Assembly: GCA_041398225.1 (NCBI GenBank)
Contig: JAWKVD010000004.1
Coordinates: 186,001-250,000 of the forward strand
Reading direction: 5' to 3'
Origin: JAWKVD01 sp041398225
GTDB taxonomy: Bacteria > Pseudomonadota > Alphaproteobacteria > Caulobacterales > Hyphomonadaceae
DNA: 64,000 bases
Positions 54,925-63,970 of the stretch are shown piece after piece. Below the pieces are notes generated by a model. The model did no database searches and was not told the origin of the DNA. It saw only the letters and a program-made list of their open reading frames with translations. Both the position numbers and the translations under genes were made by a program. Each line of letters opens with the position of its first letter. Positions within the stretch are counted from its first letter, which is position 1.

Positions 54925-56058
54925 ATGATGTCACATCGAATTGGAAATGCTCACGAACTCTTCGACGCTCGCATCGATATCGACGGCTCATCATTGATTT
55001 TGCACAGCCGCGGTGGACCGACTGGCGGCCGCGCGCCCCGGAACACCGGTTACGAAAAAGCACTCGCGGCGATCTGCGAGCGCTTAACTCGGGGCGATCT
55101 ACCAGTTGAGCGCATACTAATCGACAGCGCTCCGGCTCGGCGACTTCCCGAGGCAGGGAGAGTGCTGTTAGATCGGGGCGAGATTGTTGGCACCAGCGCT
55201 GAAGATCTTGTTTTCGAAATCCGGCGGCGCGCGCTTCGCTTCGGTCAATCTAAAGGCGCGAAGGGCGGCAACTCGACAAAGCAAGTCCGCTTCGACTTTG
55301 GCGCACCAGACGGGACCATCATCGAGGTTCTGCAGCTACAAGAATGCGATGAAGAAGCTGGAGCGACCGCTAGTGGCCCCGCTGGGGTGTCGAGGCTGTC
55401 TGCGGAGCAGTTGCGTCGGGTCACGTCGCTCGACATACGCCAGGCCGTCGATCGCTTGCTGGCGGGCGAAGATGCACCGAACTTTGAAGGCTCGCGAGAC
55501 TATGACGTGCTGGTTGGAGATGGGCAGCGCCTTGCTCCAAAGAAGGTATTCGGCCTTGCGGTCGAGTCTGCTCTCGGCGTCGAAGCTTTTCCTGGTCACT
55601 TCCGCGCCGGTTGGGGGCAGCCCTGCTTCAAAAAATTGCAGGAGGCGGGATATCAAATTGTCGAAAAGAATGGCGCTCCGAGCGAGCGTACTCCGCATCC
55701 GGAGGACGAGGGTGTCGATGCTCTGAAAGACGCTGAAGAGCGCACATGGGCCGAGGGCGATGCGCGTATCGTCGGTCACCTGAAGTCCGAGCGGCGACGT
55801 GATCCCGCCGCGGCTGCGGCCAAACGGCGGAGCGTTCGAGCTGCCAATGGAGGCTATCTGGCATGTGAGAACCCCAGCTGCTCCACCAACTGGTACGCGG
55901 TCTTTCCAGTAGAGATCGCGGAGAGCGTGTTTGAAATCCATCACACGATCCCGTTGGCCGAGATGAAGGAGGGGCACCGCACAGCGCTCGAAGACCTACT
56001 TTGTCTGTGCGCCAGCTGTCATCGCGCAACCCATCGACGTATGACCATAGAGAGCTGA
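54925..56058 (+). CDS. McrA-like HNH endonuclease, orphan
   Basis: A 377-residue protein with three parts. Residues 1-145 are an unassigned domain with VERILIDSAPARRLP and QVRFDFGAPDGTIIEV. Residues about 165-245 resemble the N-terminal DNA-reading head of ScoMcrA-like nucleases (DYDVLVGDGQRLAPKKVFGLAVES and HFRAGWGQPCFKKLQEAGYQI). The C-terminus is an HNH domain with CENPSC, FEIHHTIPLAEM and LLCLCASCHRATHR, whose two cysteine pairs bind zinc. Such proteins restrict modified DNA. No methylase or partner gene adjoins it. G+C is lower than in the neighbours, which suggests transfer. ATG 54928 is an alternative start. Confidence 0.82.
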   Translation: MMSHRIGNAHELFDARIDIDGSSLILHSRGGPTGGRAPRNTGYEKALAAICERLTRGDLPVERILIDSAPARRLPEAGRVLLDRGEIVGTSAEDLVFEIRRRALRFGQSKGAKGGNSTKQVRFDFGAPDGTIIEVLQLQECDEEAGATASGPAGVSRLSAEQLRRVTSLDIRQAVDRLLAGEDAPNFEGSRDYDVLVGDGQRLAPKKVFGLAVESALGVEAFPGHFRAGWGQPCFKKLQEAGYQIVEKNGAPSERTPHPEDEGVDALKDAEERTWAEGDARIVGHLKSERRRDPAAAAAKRRSVRAANGGYLACENPSCSTNWYAVFPVEIAESVFEIHHTIPLAEMKEGHRTALEDLLCLCASCHRATHRRMTIES

Positions 56059-56801
56059 CATATGGCGGTATCACACAGCCGGTCCACGGCTACCGCCTTC
56101 GTCTGGCTGGGTGCTCGGCAAATGATGTTCTGTGCTTGTGCCCGGCCTTCTCGAAGAGGGCATAAGCGACAGTCGACTGAAACGGCCAATTCTAGCGTTC
56201 CACGAGCTGTCGCCTCGAATTACTGGTAAGGGCCAATAGCGGACAGACGCCAAAGAGTTATCCGACCCGCTCGGTTTCACCCGCATAGTCCTCCTCGCGT
56301 CTGGCGCGGGGAGGGTTCGGGAGACGTCTCCGAGTCCATCGAATGTCAGGCGCCGGCCGGCGTGTTGAGAAAAGGTCCGCGAAGCGGGCGCAGCGTGGAC
56401 AAGACGCTTCGTCTGACCAACGCCCGGGAGTGACCTCTCGGGAAGCTCGCGGAAACCGGCTCATGCAAACAGGCTCCGGGGTGTCGAAACCGGGGTTCCA
56501 GGTCTCGCGGAGAGATCTGCACGCGGGTCCGGGATGCGGAAATGGGTCCAAATGCTGGACGTGGGCCGTGCGATCTCTGACGATCGAGACGGACGGTGTT
56601 CCCCAGCCAAACCCGCCAGCCGCACCGGATCTCAAACCGGCCGCGGGGCGCGTGGGCGTCACGTCTTACGCCAGCCCAACTCCCGCAAGGAGCGGCTGGC
56701 AACTTACCCGGCGCGGCCCCACGCGCCCCGGCCTCCCCATTCAGCATGGGGAGCGATGCGAAACCGGAGAGCCAGCGGCTCGTCCGGCCAACCTCGTTTG
56801 T
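56059..56801. other. Region without a supported gene
   Basis: About 740 bp between the HNH nuclease and the NUDIX gene. G+C is low in the first 250 bp and high thereafter. Open frames exist on both strands from 56250 to 56750 but show no known domain and contradict each other. No repeat, tRNA or integrase was found. It may be the right margin of the acquired nuclease segment. Confidence 0.5.
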
Positions 56802-57590
56802 TCAGATGCGCTCGCGGATATGCCCGCCGTCTTCCCAGCGCAGGAAGAAGGGGCGCAGCGCCTCGCGACGCAGCCGCGCTTCGATCTCCGAGATCACGAA
56901 GCGGGTCACGTTGGGCAGGTCCAGCGCGGCGGCTTCGGCCAGCGTGAACCAGCGCAGGTCGGCCAGTTCGCGCCCGTCGACCGGCGGGCGGTCGTCGATC
57001 AGGCAGTCGGCGGCGTCGGCCATGAAGAAGCGCGCGTCGAAGCGCTTGTGGCGCATGGGCGGCGTGATGGCGCGGCCGACGAAGGTGAAGCCATGCAGAC
57101 AGGGCGCGACGCCGTGTCCGAAATACTCCGCCCAGTCGGCGGGCACGTCGCGCCCGATGTCGGCGGCGCGGCCCACGATCAGGCCGGTCTCCTCATAGAC
57201 CTCGCGCACGGCGGTGAGCGGAAAGGCGCGCGGCGCGCGCTCGGTGCGATAGCGGATCGCGGTTTCCTCTTCCGGGCGCAGTTCGGACAGAGACGGCACG
57301 AGCAGGTCGTCCTCGTCGACCCGGCCGCCGGGGAAAACATATTTGTTGGGCATGAAATCGTGCCCGGCCGACCGGCATCCCATCAGGATGCGCGGCTGGT
57401 TGTCGTCGAGGCGGTACATGATCAGCGTCGCGGCGTCGCGCGGGACGGGGATTTCGCGGGCGGGCGGGATCTCCGAACGGATGAGATCGTCCTCGCCCAG
57501 CGGTTCGCGCTGCGCGGCGGCCGCGCGCTCGGCGGCGCTGACCTGTTCGGGATCGTCGTCCGGATCGAAGACCGGCTTGTCGTTGCTCAT
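56802..57590 (-). CDS. NUDIX hydrolase
   Basis: A 262-residue protein. A 60-residue head is followed by the NUDIX fold starting ATLIMYRLDDNQPRILMG. GGRVDEDD precedes an insert, and the box ends PLTAVREVYEETGLIVG, giving the R-E-x-x-E-E-x-G metal site. An insertion of about 35 residues between the leading glycine and the REVYEE part resembles the longer NUDT19-like/CoA-diphosphatase group. Hydrolyses a nucleoside diphosphate linked to another moiety; substrate unknown. The start overlaps the rnr stop by four bases, so it is the last gene of the topA-rnr-nudix unit. Confidence 0.88.
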   Translation of the reverse strand: MSNDKPVFDPDDDPEQVSAAERAAAAQREPLGEDDLIRSEIPPAREIPVPRDAATLIMYRLDDNQPRILMGCRSAGHDFMPNKYVFPGGRVDEDDLLVPSLSELRPEEETAIRYRTERAPRAFPLTAVREVYEETGLIVGRAADIGRDVPADWAEYFGHGVAPCLHGFTFVGRAITPPMRHKRFDARFFMADAADCLIDDRPPVDGRELADLRWFTLAEAAALDLPNVTRFVISEIEARLRREALRPFFLRWEDGGHIRERI

Positions 57591-59941
57591 CGCTTCGGCC
57601 GCTTGTTCTTGCCGTAGCTGGCCTTGCCCTTGGGCTTCTTGCGGGCGTGTTTTATGCCCGCCGGCCGCCCGCCGCCATCGCTGGCGCGTTTCTGTTTCGG
57701 GCCGGGCTTGGCTCCCCCGGGGCCGCCGCCAGGTCCGCCGCCGGGTCCGCGTCGGGGGCCGCGGCCATCCATGCTCGGCATGGGCAGGTCGCGGCGCGGG
57801 GCGCGCGGCGGCGTCAACATGGAGAACAGCAGGCCGCCGGTGAGGGGCGTGGCCTCGACCAGCCGCACGTCGACCTCCATGCCGAGTTCAAAGCGCTTGC
57901 CGGAGCGCTGGCCGACGAGGGCAGAATAGGCCTCGTCATAGATCCAGTATTCGTCCGACAGCCGCGCGGCCGGAACGAACCCGTCGGCGCCGGTGTGGGC
58001 GAGGCGAACGAACAGTCCGGCCCGGGTCACTCCCGCGATGCGGCCCGCGAAGTCCGCGCCGATATGGCCGGACATGTAGATGGCGAGATAGCGGTCGGTC
58101 GCCTCGCGCTCGGCCGCCATGGAGCGGCGCTCGGTCATGGTGATGTGTTCGGCCATCTCCTCGATCCGCGCGATGTCCTGATCGGTCGCGCCGTCCGGGC
58201 CGAGGCCCAGGGCGCGGATCAGCAGGCGGTGCACGATGAGATCGGCGTAGCGGCGGATCGGCGAGGTGAAGTGCGCGTAGGCCGGAAGGTTGAGGCCGAA
58301 ATGGCCGAGCTTCTCCGGCGAATAGCGCGCCTGCGATTGCGAGCGCAGCACGGTTTCGTGGATCAGCGCTTCATGCTCGGTTTCGCGCGCCTGTCCGAGC
58401 AGGCGGTTGAAGCGAGCGCCGGTGACTTTCTCGCCCTTGGTCCATTTGAGGCCGACGGAGGAGATGAAGGTCGCAAGCGCCGCGATCTTTTCGTCGGAGG
58501 GCTCCTCGTGGACGCGGTAGACGGGGATCGTCCGCTTCTCCTCCAGCGTCTGCGCGGCGCAGACATTGGCCTGGATCATGAACTCCTCGATCAGCCGGTG
58601 GGCGTCGAGGCGTTCGCGGAGGGTGATGGAGGCGATCTTGCCGTCTTCGCCCAGCCGCACGCGGCGTTCGGGTAGGTCCAGCTCCAGCGGGTCGCGCGCC
58701 TGCCGGGCCTGGTCCACGCAGCGCCAGGCCGCCCATAGCGGCTGCAGAACCGGCTCCAGCAGCGGGCCGGTCTTGTCGTTGGGCTTGCCGTCGATGGCGT
58801 CCTGCGCCTCGCGGTAGGAGAGTTTGGCGGCCGAACGCATCCGCCCGCGAATGAAGCGGTGGGCGGTCTTTCGTCCGTCCTTCGCGAAGCGCATTTCGAC
58901 GGCGAAGGTCTCGCGCAGTTCGCCTTCGCGCAGCGAGCAGTCGTCGGCCGAGAGGGCCTCCGGCAGCATGGGCGAGACGCGGTCCGGGAAGTAGGTGGAG
59001 TTGCCGCGCCTGTAGGCCTCGCGGTCGAGCGCGGTTCCGACGCGCACATAGGCGGCGACGTCGGCGATGGCGACGATCACGCGCCAGCCTTTGCCGTCGG
59101 GCTCGGCGTAGACCGCGTCGTCATGGTCGCGCGCGTCCTCAGGGTCGATGGTGACCAGAGGAATGGACGTCAGGTCTTCGCGCGGGGCTTGGGCGGGTCT
59201 GGCCTCTTCGGCTTCCTTGAGCACCGCTTCGGGGAATTCGTCGGGAACGCCGTGGGTGTGGATGGCGATCAGCGATGCGGCGCGCGGATCGTCGGCCCGG
59301 CCGATCACTTCGACCACGGTGGCGCGCTTGGGTCCGTATCCGCGACCGGCCTTCTGGGCGATGCGGACGAGGTCGCCGTCGGTGGCGTTTCGGGAGTCGC
59401 CGCGTTCGATGATGAAGTCGGACTTTTCCTTGCGGGAGGTCGGTTCGACCACGCCGCCATACTTGTTGGCCTTGAACACGCCGACCAGCGTCGCGTCCGG
59501 GGCCGAGTCGAGTTTCTTGATGACGCGGGCGTTCCAGCTTCCGTCCGGCGCGCGGCTTATGCGGCACAGCGCACGATCGCCGGGGCCAAGCGCCGTGGCG
59601 CGGCCTTTGCCCTGATGGCCGGCATAGTGGATGTCCGGTCCGTAGACGCCGTCCCGTCCGGACGCGCGGCCGATCAGTTCGCCGTCGCTGTCGATGCGTT
59701 CGAACTTGACGACGCCGGTGGGCGGCGGGGTGTCCGCCGGATGAAAGGCGCGCTTGCCGGTTCGCACCAGCGCGCCTTCCTCTTCCAGCTGGTCGAGGAT
59801 GTCGCGCAGCGCGGCCTTGTGTTCGGGGCGCACGCGCAAGGCGCGGGCGATCTCGCGTTTGGAGGCGAGGTTGGGGTTCCGCTCGATATAGTCGAGGACC
59901 ATCTGGCGGGTGGGGGCGCGATCGTTCGCCGTTGGGGTCAA
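57587..59941 (-). CDS. rnr: Ribonuclease R
   Basis: A 784-residue 3'-5' exoribonuclease able to degrade structured RNA. N-terminal winged-helix region (VLDYIERNPNLASKREIARAL), then cold-shock-like domains. The RNB domain has the metal-binding IDPEDARDHDDAVYAEPD, and an S1 domain follows (FAGRIAGVTRAGLFVRLAHTG). The last 80 residues are a Gly/Pro- and Lys-rich tail (GPGGGPGGG and KHARKKPKGKASYG), which aids RNA binding. The start overlaps the topA stop as ATGA. Confidence 0.96.
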   Translation of the reverse strand: MTPTANDRAPTRQMVLDYIERNPNLASKREIARALRVRPEHKAALRDILDQLEEEGALVRTGKRAFHPADTPPPTGVVKFERIDSDGELIGRASGRDGVYGPDIHYAGHQGKGRATALGPGDRALCRISRAPDGSWNARVIKKLDSAPDATLVGVFKANKYGGVVEPTSRKEKSDFIIERGDSRNATDGDLVRIAQKAGRGYGPKRATVVEVIGRADDPRAASLIAIHTHGVPDEFPEAVLKEAEEARPAQAPREDLTSIPLVTIDPEDARDHDDAVYAEPDGKGWRVIVAIADVAAYVRVGTALDREAYRRGNSTYFPDRVSPMLPEALSADDCSLREGELRETFAVEMRFAKDGRKTAHRFIRGRMRSAAKLSYREAQDAIDGKPNDKTGPLLEPVLQPLWAAWRCVDQARQARDPLELDLPERRVRLGEDGKIASITLRERLDAHRLIEEFMIQANVCAAQTLEEKRTIPVYRVHEEPSDEKIAALATFISSVGLKWTKGEKVTGARFNRLLGQARETEHEALIHETVLRSQSQARYSPEKLGHFGLNLPAYAHFTSPIRRYADLIVHRLLIRALGLGPDGATDQDIARIEEMAEHITMTERRSMAAEREATDRYLAIYMSGHIGADFAGRIAGVTRAGLFVRLAHTGADGFVPAARLSDEYWIYDEAYSALVGQRSGKRFELGMEVDVRLVEATPLTGGLLFSMLTPPRAPRRDLPMPSMDGRGPRRGPGGGPGGGPGGAKPGPKQKRASDGGGRPAGIKHARKKPKGKASYGKNKRPKR

Positions 59942-62649
59942 GCCTCCTGCTCGGCGGCGTTCTTGGCCGCCTTGTCAGATGCAGACTTGCCCTTCGCAGC
60001 CGCCTTCTTGGCCGGGGCTTTCTTGGCGGCGGCCTTTTTCGCCGGCGTCTTTTTCGCGGCGGCTTTCTTGGCTGGCGCCTTCTTCGCCGCGGCCTTCTTG
60101 GCGGGCTTTTTCTTGCCCTTGCCGGCGACGGCCGCGCGGGCGTTCACCAGCTCGATGGCCTGTTCGAGCGTGATCTCGGCCGGGTCAGAGCCCTTCGGAA
60201 TATTGGCGTTGACCGAGCCGTGCTTGATGTAAGGCCCATAGCGACCGGAGTAGAGATTGATCGGTCCGCCGTCGGGATGTTCGCCCAGCTCGCGCAGGGG
60301 CTTGGCGGCCGCGCCGCGCCCGCGACCGGGGTTGGCGCGCTTCTCGGCGATCAGCGTAACGGCGCGGTTGAGCCCGATGTCGAACAGCTCCTCGATATCG
60401 GAGACGTTCGCGTAGGTTTTGAGGTGCTGAACATAGGGTCCGTAGCGGCCGAGATTGGCGATGATCGGCTCGCCATCCTCGGGGTGTTTGCCGACTTCAC
60501 GGGGCAGGGAGAGCAGTTTGAGCGCGCGTTCGAGATCAAGCTCGTCGAGTTTCCACCCTTTGGGAATGGAAGAGCGACGCGGCTTCTCGCCTTCGACCGC
60601 CTCGCCGAGCTGGACATAGGGACCGAAACGGCCGGTGCGCAGCGTTACGGCGAGACCGGTGTTGGGGTCTTCTCCCAGCGGCTTGCCTTCCGGCGGGATG
60701 GCCGAGGACGCGTCGCCGCCCTCCACGCCGAACGGGCGCGTGTATTTGCAGTCGGGATAGTTCGAGCAGCCGATGAAGGCGCCGAAGCGGCCCAGCTTGA
60801 GGCTGAGCTGTCCGTCGCTGCAGATCGGGCAGGCGCGCGGGTTGAGGACCTCGCCGGTCTCCTCGTCGATCTTCGTCGGGAAGATGTGCGGTTCGAGCAC
60901 TTCGTTGATGACGTCGATCACATTGGAGACGCGCAGCTCCTGAACGCCTTCGATGTCGGCGCTGAACGCGTTCCAGAACTGGCGCAGAAGCTCCTTCCAG
61001 GACAGCTTGCCGTCGGACACGAGGTCGAGCTGTTCTTCAAGGCCGGCGGTGAAGTCGTACTCGACATACTTGGCGAAGAACTTCTCGAGGAAGATCGTCA
61101 CCAGGCGTCCCTTGTCTTCGGGCTGGAAGCGCTTCTGTTCGAGCTTCACATAGCCGCGGTCGATCAGGGTCGAGATGATCGAGGCATAGGTCGACGGCCG
61201 GCCGATGCCGAGTTCTTCCAGTCGTTTGACCAGCGAGGCTTCGGAATAGCGCGGCGGCGGTTCGGTGAAGTGCTGCGTGGCTTGCGCACTTTCCAGTTTC
61301 GGCGTTTCGCCGACGGCGATGGGCGGCAGACGGCCGTCATCGTCGTCTTCATCGTCGTCGCGGCTGTCGCGGCCTTCCTGATAGAGTTTGAGGAAGCCGT
61401 CGAACTTCACCACCTGGCCGGTGGCGCGCAGGCCGACGCGACCGTCGCTGGAGGGGATCTCCACCGTGGTGCGCTCCATCACGGCCGCCTCCATCTGGCT
61501 GGCGACCGCGCGCTTCCAGATGAGTTCGTAAAGGCGCTTCATGTCGGGCTCGACATGAAGCTCGTGCGGCAGGCGGGCGAAGTCGGTCGGGCGGACCGCT
61601 TCGTGCGCTTCCTGGGCGTTCTTGGCTTTCGAGGAATAGCGGCGCGGACCGTCGGGCAGGTAGTTTTCGCCGTGCAGGCGGCCGATCACGCCGCGCGCGG
61701 CCTGGTAGGCTTCCTCGGCCATCTGCACGCCGTCGGTCCGCATATAGGTGATGAGGCCGACATTCTCGCCATTGATCTGGATGCCTTCATACAGACGCTG
61801 GGCGACCTGCATGGTGCGGCTGGCGGAGAAGCCCAGCTTGCGGGCCGCTTCCTGTTGAAGCGTGGAGGTGGTGAAGGGCGGCGGCGGATTGCGCTTGAGC
61901 GGCTTCGCCTCGACCGAGGCCACGCGGAAGGCGCCGGCCCGCACGGCGGCGAGGGCGGCGTCCGCCGTTTCCTGGTTCGGCAGCGAGAACTTCTGAAGCT
62001 TCTTGCCGTCCAGCTCCACCAGACGGGCCTCGAACTGGCCGCCGGGCGTCGAGAGCTGGGCCGCGATCTGCCAGTATTCCTCGGCCTTGAAGCGTTCGAT
62101 CTCGACCTCGCGGTCGACGATGATGCGCAGCGCCACGGACTGCACGCGGCCCGCCGAACGCGAGCCGGGCAGTTTGCGCCACAGCACCGGCGAAAGAGAG
62201 AAGCCGACGAGGTAGTCGAGCGCGCGGCGGGCGAGGTAGGCGTCGACGAGCTGTTGATCGATCTGGCGCGGATGCTCGATCGCCTCGGTGACCGCCTTCT
62301 TGGTGATGGCGTTGAAGGTGACCCGCTGCACGGGCTTGTCCTTCAGCACGCGGCGAGCGTTCAACGCCTCGAGCACGTGCCAGGAAATCGCCTCTCCCTC
62401 GCGATCGGGGTCGGTGGCGAGGATCAGGCCGTCGGCCTCCTTCACGGCGTCCGCGATGGCTCGAACGTGCTTGGAGGACTTGGCGTCGATGTCCCAGGAC
62501 ATCGAGAAATCCTCATCCGGCTTCACCGAGCCGTCTTTCGAGGGCAGGTCGCGGATATGGCCGTAGGAGGCCATCACCTTATACCCGGGACCCAGGTACT
62601 TGTTGATGGACTTTACCTTGCCGGGCGATTCGACAACGACGACCTGCAT
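59938..62649 (-). CDS. topA: DNA topoisomerase I
   Basis: A 903-residue type IA enzyme relaxing negative supercoils. The Toprim domain begins VVVVESPGKVKSINKYL and has TDPDREGEAISWHV. The active-site tyrosine is Tyr302 in LITYMRTDG. A zinc ribbon follows (CPICSDGQLSLKLGRFGAFIGCSNYPDCKY region), then three C-terminal repeats with GRFGPYVQLGE, GRYGPYVQHL and GRYGPYIKHGS. The tail is an Ala/Lys-rich repeat (units of A-K-K-A-P-A-K-K) over 60 residues, probably binding DNA like histone H1 tails. Coupled to rnr; upstream dprA is 167 bp away. Confidence 0.97.
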   Translation of the reverse strand: MQVVVVESPGKVKSINKYLGPGYKVMASYGHIRDLPSKDGSVKPDEDFSMSWDIDAKSSKHVRAIADAVKEADGLILATDPDREGEAISWHVLEALNARRVLKDKPVQRVTFNAITKKAVTEAIEHPRQIDQQLVDAYLARRALDYLVGFSLSPVLWRKLPGSRSAGRVQSVALRIIVDREVEIERFKAEEYWQIAAQLSTPGGQFEARLVELDGKKLQKFSLPNQETADAALAAVRAGAFRVASVEAKPLKRNPPPPFTTSTLQQEAARKLGFSASRTMQVAQRLYEGIQINGENVGLITYMRTDGVQMAEEAYQAARGVIGRLHGENYLPDGPRRYSSKAKNAQEAHEAVRPTDFARLPHELHVEPDMKRLYELIWKRAVASQMEAAVMERTTVEIPSSDGRVGLRATGQVVKFDGFLKLYQEGRDSRDDDEDDDDGRLPPIAVGETPKLESAQATQHFTEPPPRYSEASLVKRLEELGIGRPSTYASIISTLIDRGYVKLEQKRFQPEDKGRLVTIFLEKFFAKYVEYDFTAGLEEQLDLVSDGKLSWKELLRQFWNAFSADIEGVQELRVSNVIDVINEVLEPHIFPTKIDEETGEVLNPRACPICSDGQLSLKLGRFGAFIGCSNYPDCKYTRPFGVEGGDASSAIPPEGKPLGEDPNTGLAVTLRTGRFGPYVQLGEAVEGEKPRRSSIPKGWKLDELDLERALKLLSLPREVGKHPEDGEPIIANLGRYGPYVQHLKTYANVSDIEELFDIGLNRAVTLIAEKRANPGRGRGAAAKPLRELGEHPDGGPINLYSGRYGPYIKHGSVNANIPKGSDPAEITLEQAIELVNARAAVAGKGKKKPAKKAAAKKAPAKKAAAKKTPAKKAAAKKAPAKKAAAKGKSASDKAAKNAAEQEA

Positions 62650-62816
62650 GCTCGTTCAGGTATCCTCGGTTTCGGGGAGGTTTCGTGAGGGCGGGAAGGT
62701 GGGCAGTCCCGGATGGATTGTCAATTCGCGGGAATGTGACGGGGGTTTCGCGATGAAACCTGTTGTTCGTCAGGGGATTGGCGTGGAAACGCGCCGGGGA
62801 TCGCCGCCAGGACGGA

Positions 62817-63932
62817 CTATAGAGCGCGGCTCGCCAGACCGCCCGCATGGGTGGTCGCCTCGCCCGCAAGCTCCAGCTCCGCGAGCACCGCCAGCACCAT
62901 GCGATGGGGCGCGTCGACGGCCCGGACGATCTCCGAAACGGGCATCGGCGTCGGGCTGAGCGCCGTGCGAACCGTCTCGACGAGCGCGGGCGGCACGTCG
63001 TCTGGCGGATCGTGCAGATAGTCCTCTCCGGGTTCGAAAAGAGCGGGCTGGGCGATGGTCTCCAGAGCGCGGACAATGTCGTCGGCGGTCTCGACGAGGA
63101 CGGCGCCCTGTTTGATCAGCCGGTTGGCGCCCTTGCAGCGCGGATCGAGCGGCGAGCCGGGGACAGCCATCACCTCGCGGCCCTGTTCCAGCGCCATCCG
63201 CGCCGTGATGAGGCTGCCCGAACGCTCGGCGGCCTCCACGACGATGACCGCCAGCGAAAGGCCGGAAATGATCCGGTTGCGACGCGGGAAGTCCTTGGCG
63301 ACGGCGGTGTAGCCGATCGGCGCTTCGGCGATCACCAGCCCCTGTTCGACGATGCGCTCGTAGAGTCGATTGTGTTCGGGCGGGTAGATCTGGTCGACGC
63401 CGCCGGCCACGACCGCGATGGTGCCGGTCTCCAGTCCCGCTGCGTGGGCTTCGCCGTCGACGCCGCGAGCGAGGCCGGAGATCACGACATAGCCCGCCTC
63501 GCCAAGATCGTGCGCCAGGTCTCGCGCCATGCGCCGGCCAGCCGCCGAAGCGTTGCGCGCGCCGACCAGCGCCACGCCGGGCGGGCGGGTAAGCGTGATG
63601 TCGCCGCGCGTGAACACCAGCGGCGGCGGGGCGTCGATCGCAGCCAGCAGGGCTGGGTAGTCTGTCTCGCACGTCGCGACCATGCGTGCGCCGACGCGAT
63701 CGATCCGGTCGAGTTCGCGGGCGATGTCGGAGCGTGACGGAGCGGAGAGGTTTCGGCGGACGCCTTTGGCGGTCATCAGTGCGGGCAACGCGTCTAGGGC
63801 GGCGCCCGCGGTTTCGTATCGCGAGAGGAGTTGGTGGAACGTGATCGGGCCGACATTCGGCGTTCGGATCAGGCGCAGCCAGTCAGCGCGCTCAGCGTCG
63901 GTCAATTGCCTGCGTTTCACCCTGTCCCCCAC
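62817..63932 (-). CDS. dprA: DNA-processing protein DprA
   Basis: A 371-residue protein that loads RecA on incoming single-stranded DNA during transformation. A helical N-terminal domain of about 75 residues (LRLIRTPNVGPITFHQLLSRY) is followed by the Rossmann-like core. The core has VALVGARNASAAGRRMARDLA, ISGLARGVDGEAHAAGL and PRRNRIISGLSLAVIVVEAAERSGSLITA. The C-terminal part is a winged helix. GTG 63932 is one start; GTG 63920 has GGGGGACAGG just before it and may be real. It is the usual neighbour of topA in alphaproteobacteria. Confidence 0.95.
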   Translation of the reverse strand: MGDRVKRRQLTDAERADWLRLIRTPNVGPITFHQLLSRYETAGAALDALPALMTAKGVRRNLSAPSRSDIARELDRIDRVGARMVATCETDYPALLAAIDAPPPLVFTRGDITLTRPPGVALVGARNASAAGRRMARDLAHDLGEAGYVVISGLARGVDGEAHAAGLETGTIAVVAGGVDQIYPPEHNRLYERIVEQGLVIAEAPIGYTAVAKDFPRRNRIISGLSLAVIVVEAAERSGSLITARMALEQGREVMAVPGSPLDPRCKGANRLIKQGAVLVETADDIVRALETIAQPALFEPGEDYLHDPPDDVPPALVETVRTALSPTPMPVSEIVRAVDAPHRMVLAVLAELELAGEATTHAGGLASRAL

Positions 63933-63970
63933 CCAAGTCGGTGGAGCCTAGACCGATCATTTGACCGGGG

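Noticed and set aside
56258..56747. Possible genes in the gap after the HNH nuclease
   Set aside because: Several frames overlap on both strands, none with a domain or a proper start signal.
60000..60115. Short repeated GGCTTTCTTGGC-type units as a DNA repeat element
   Set aside because: They are the codons of the Ala/Lys tail of TopA and need no other explanation.
59932..62688. Over 900-codon open frame on the plus strand opposite topA
   Set aside because: Antisense artefact of GC-rich codon bias; topA is certain on the minus strand.
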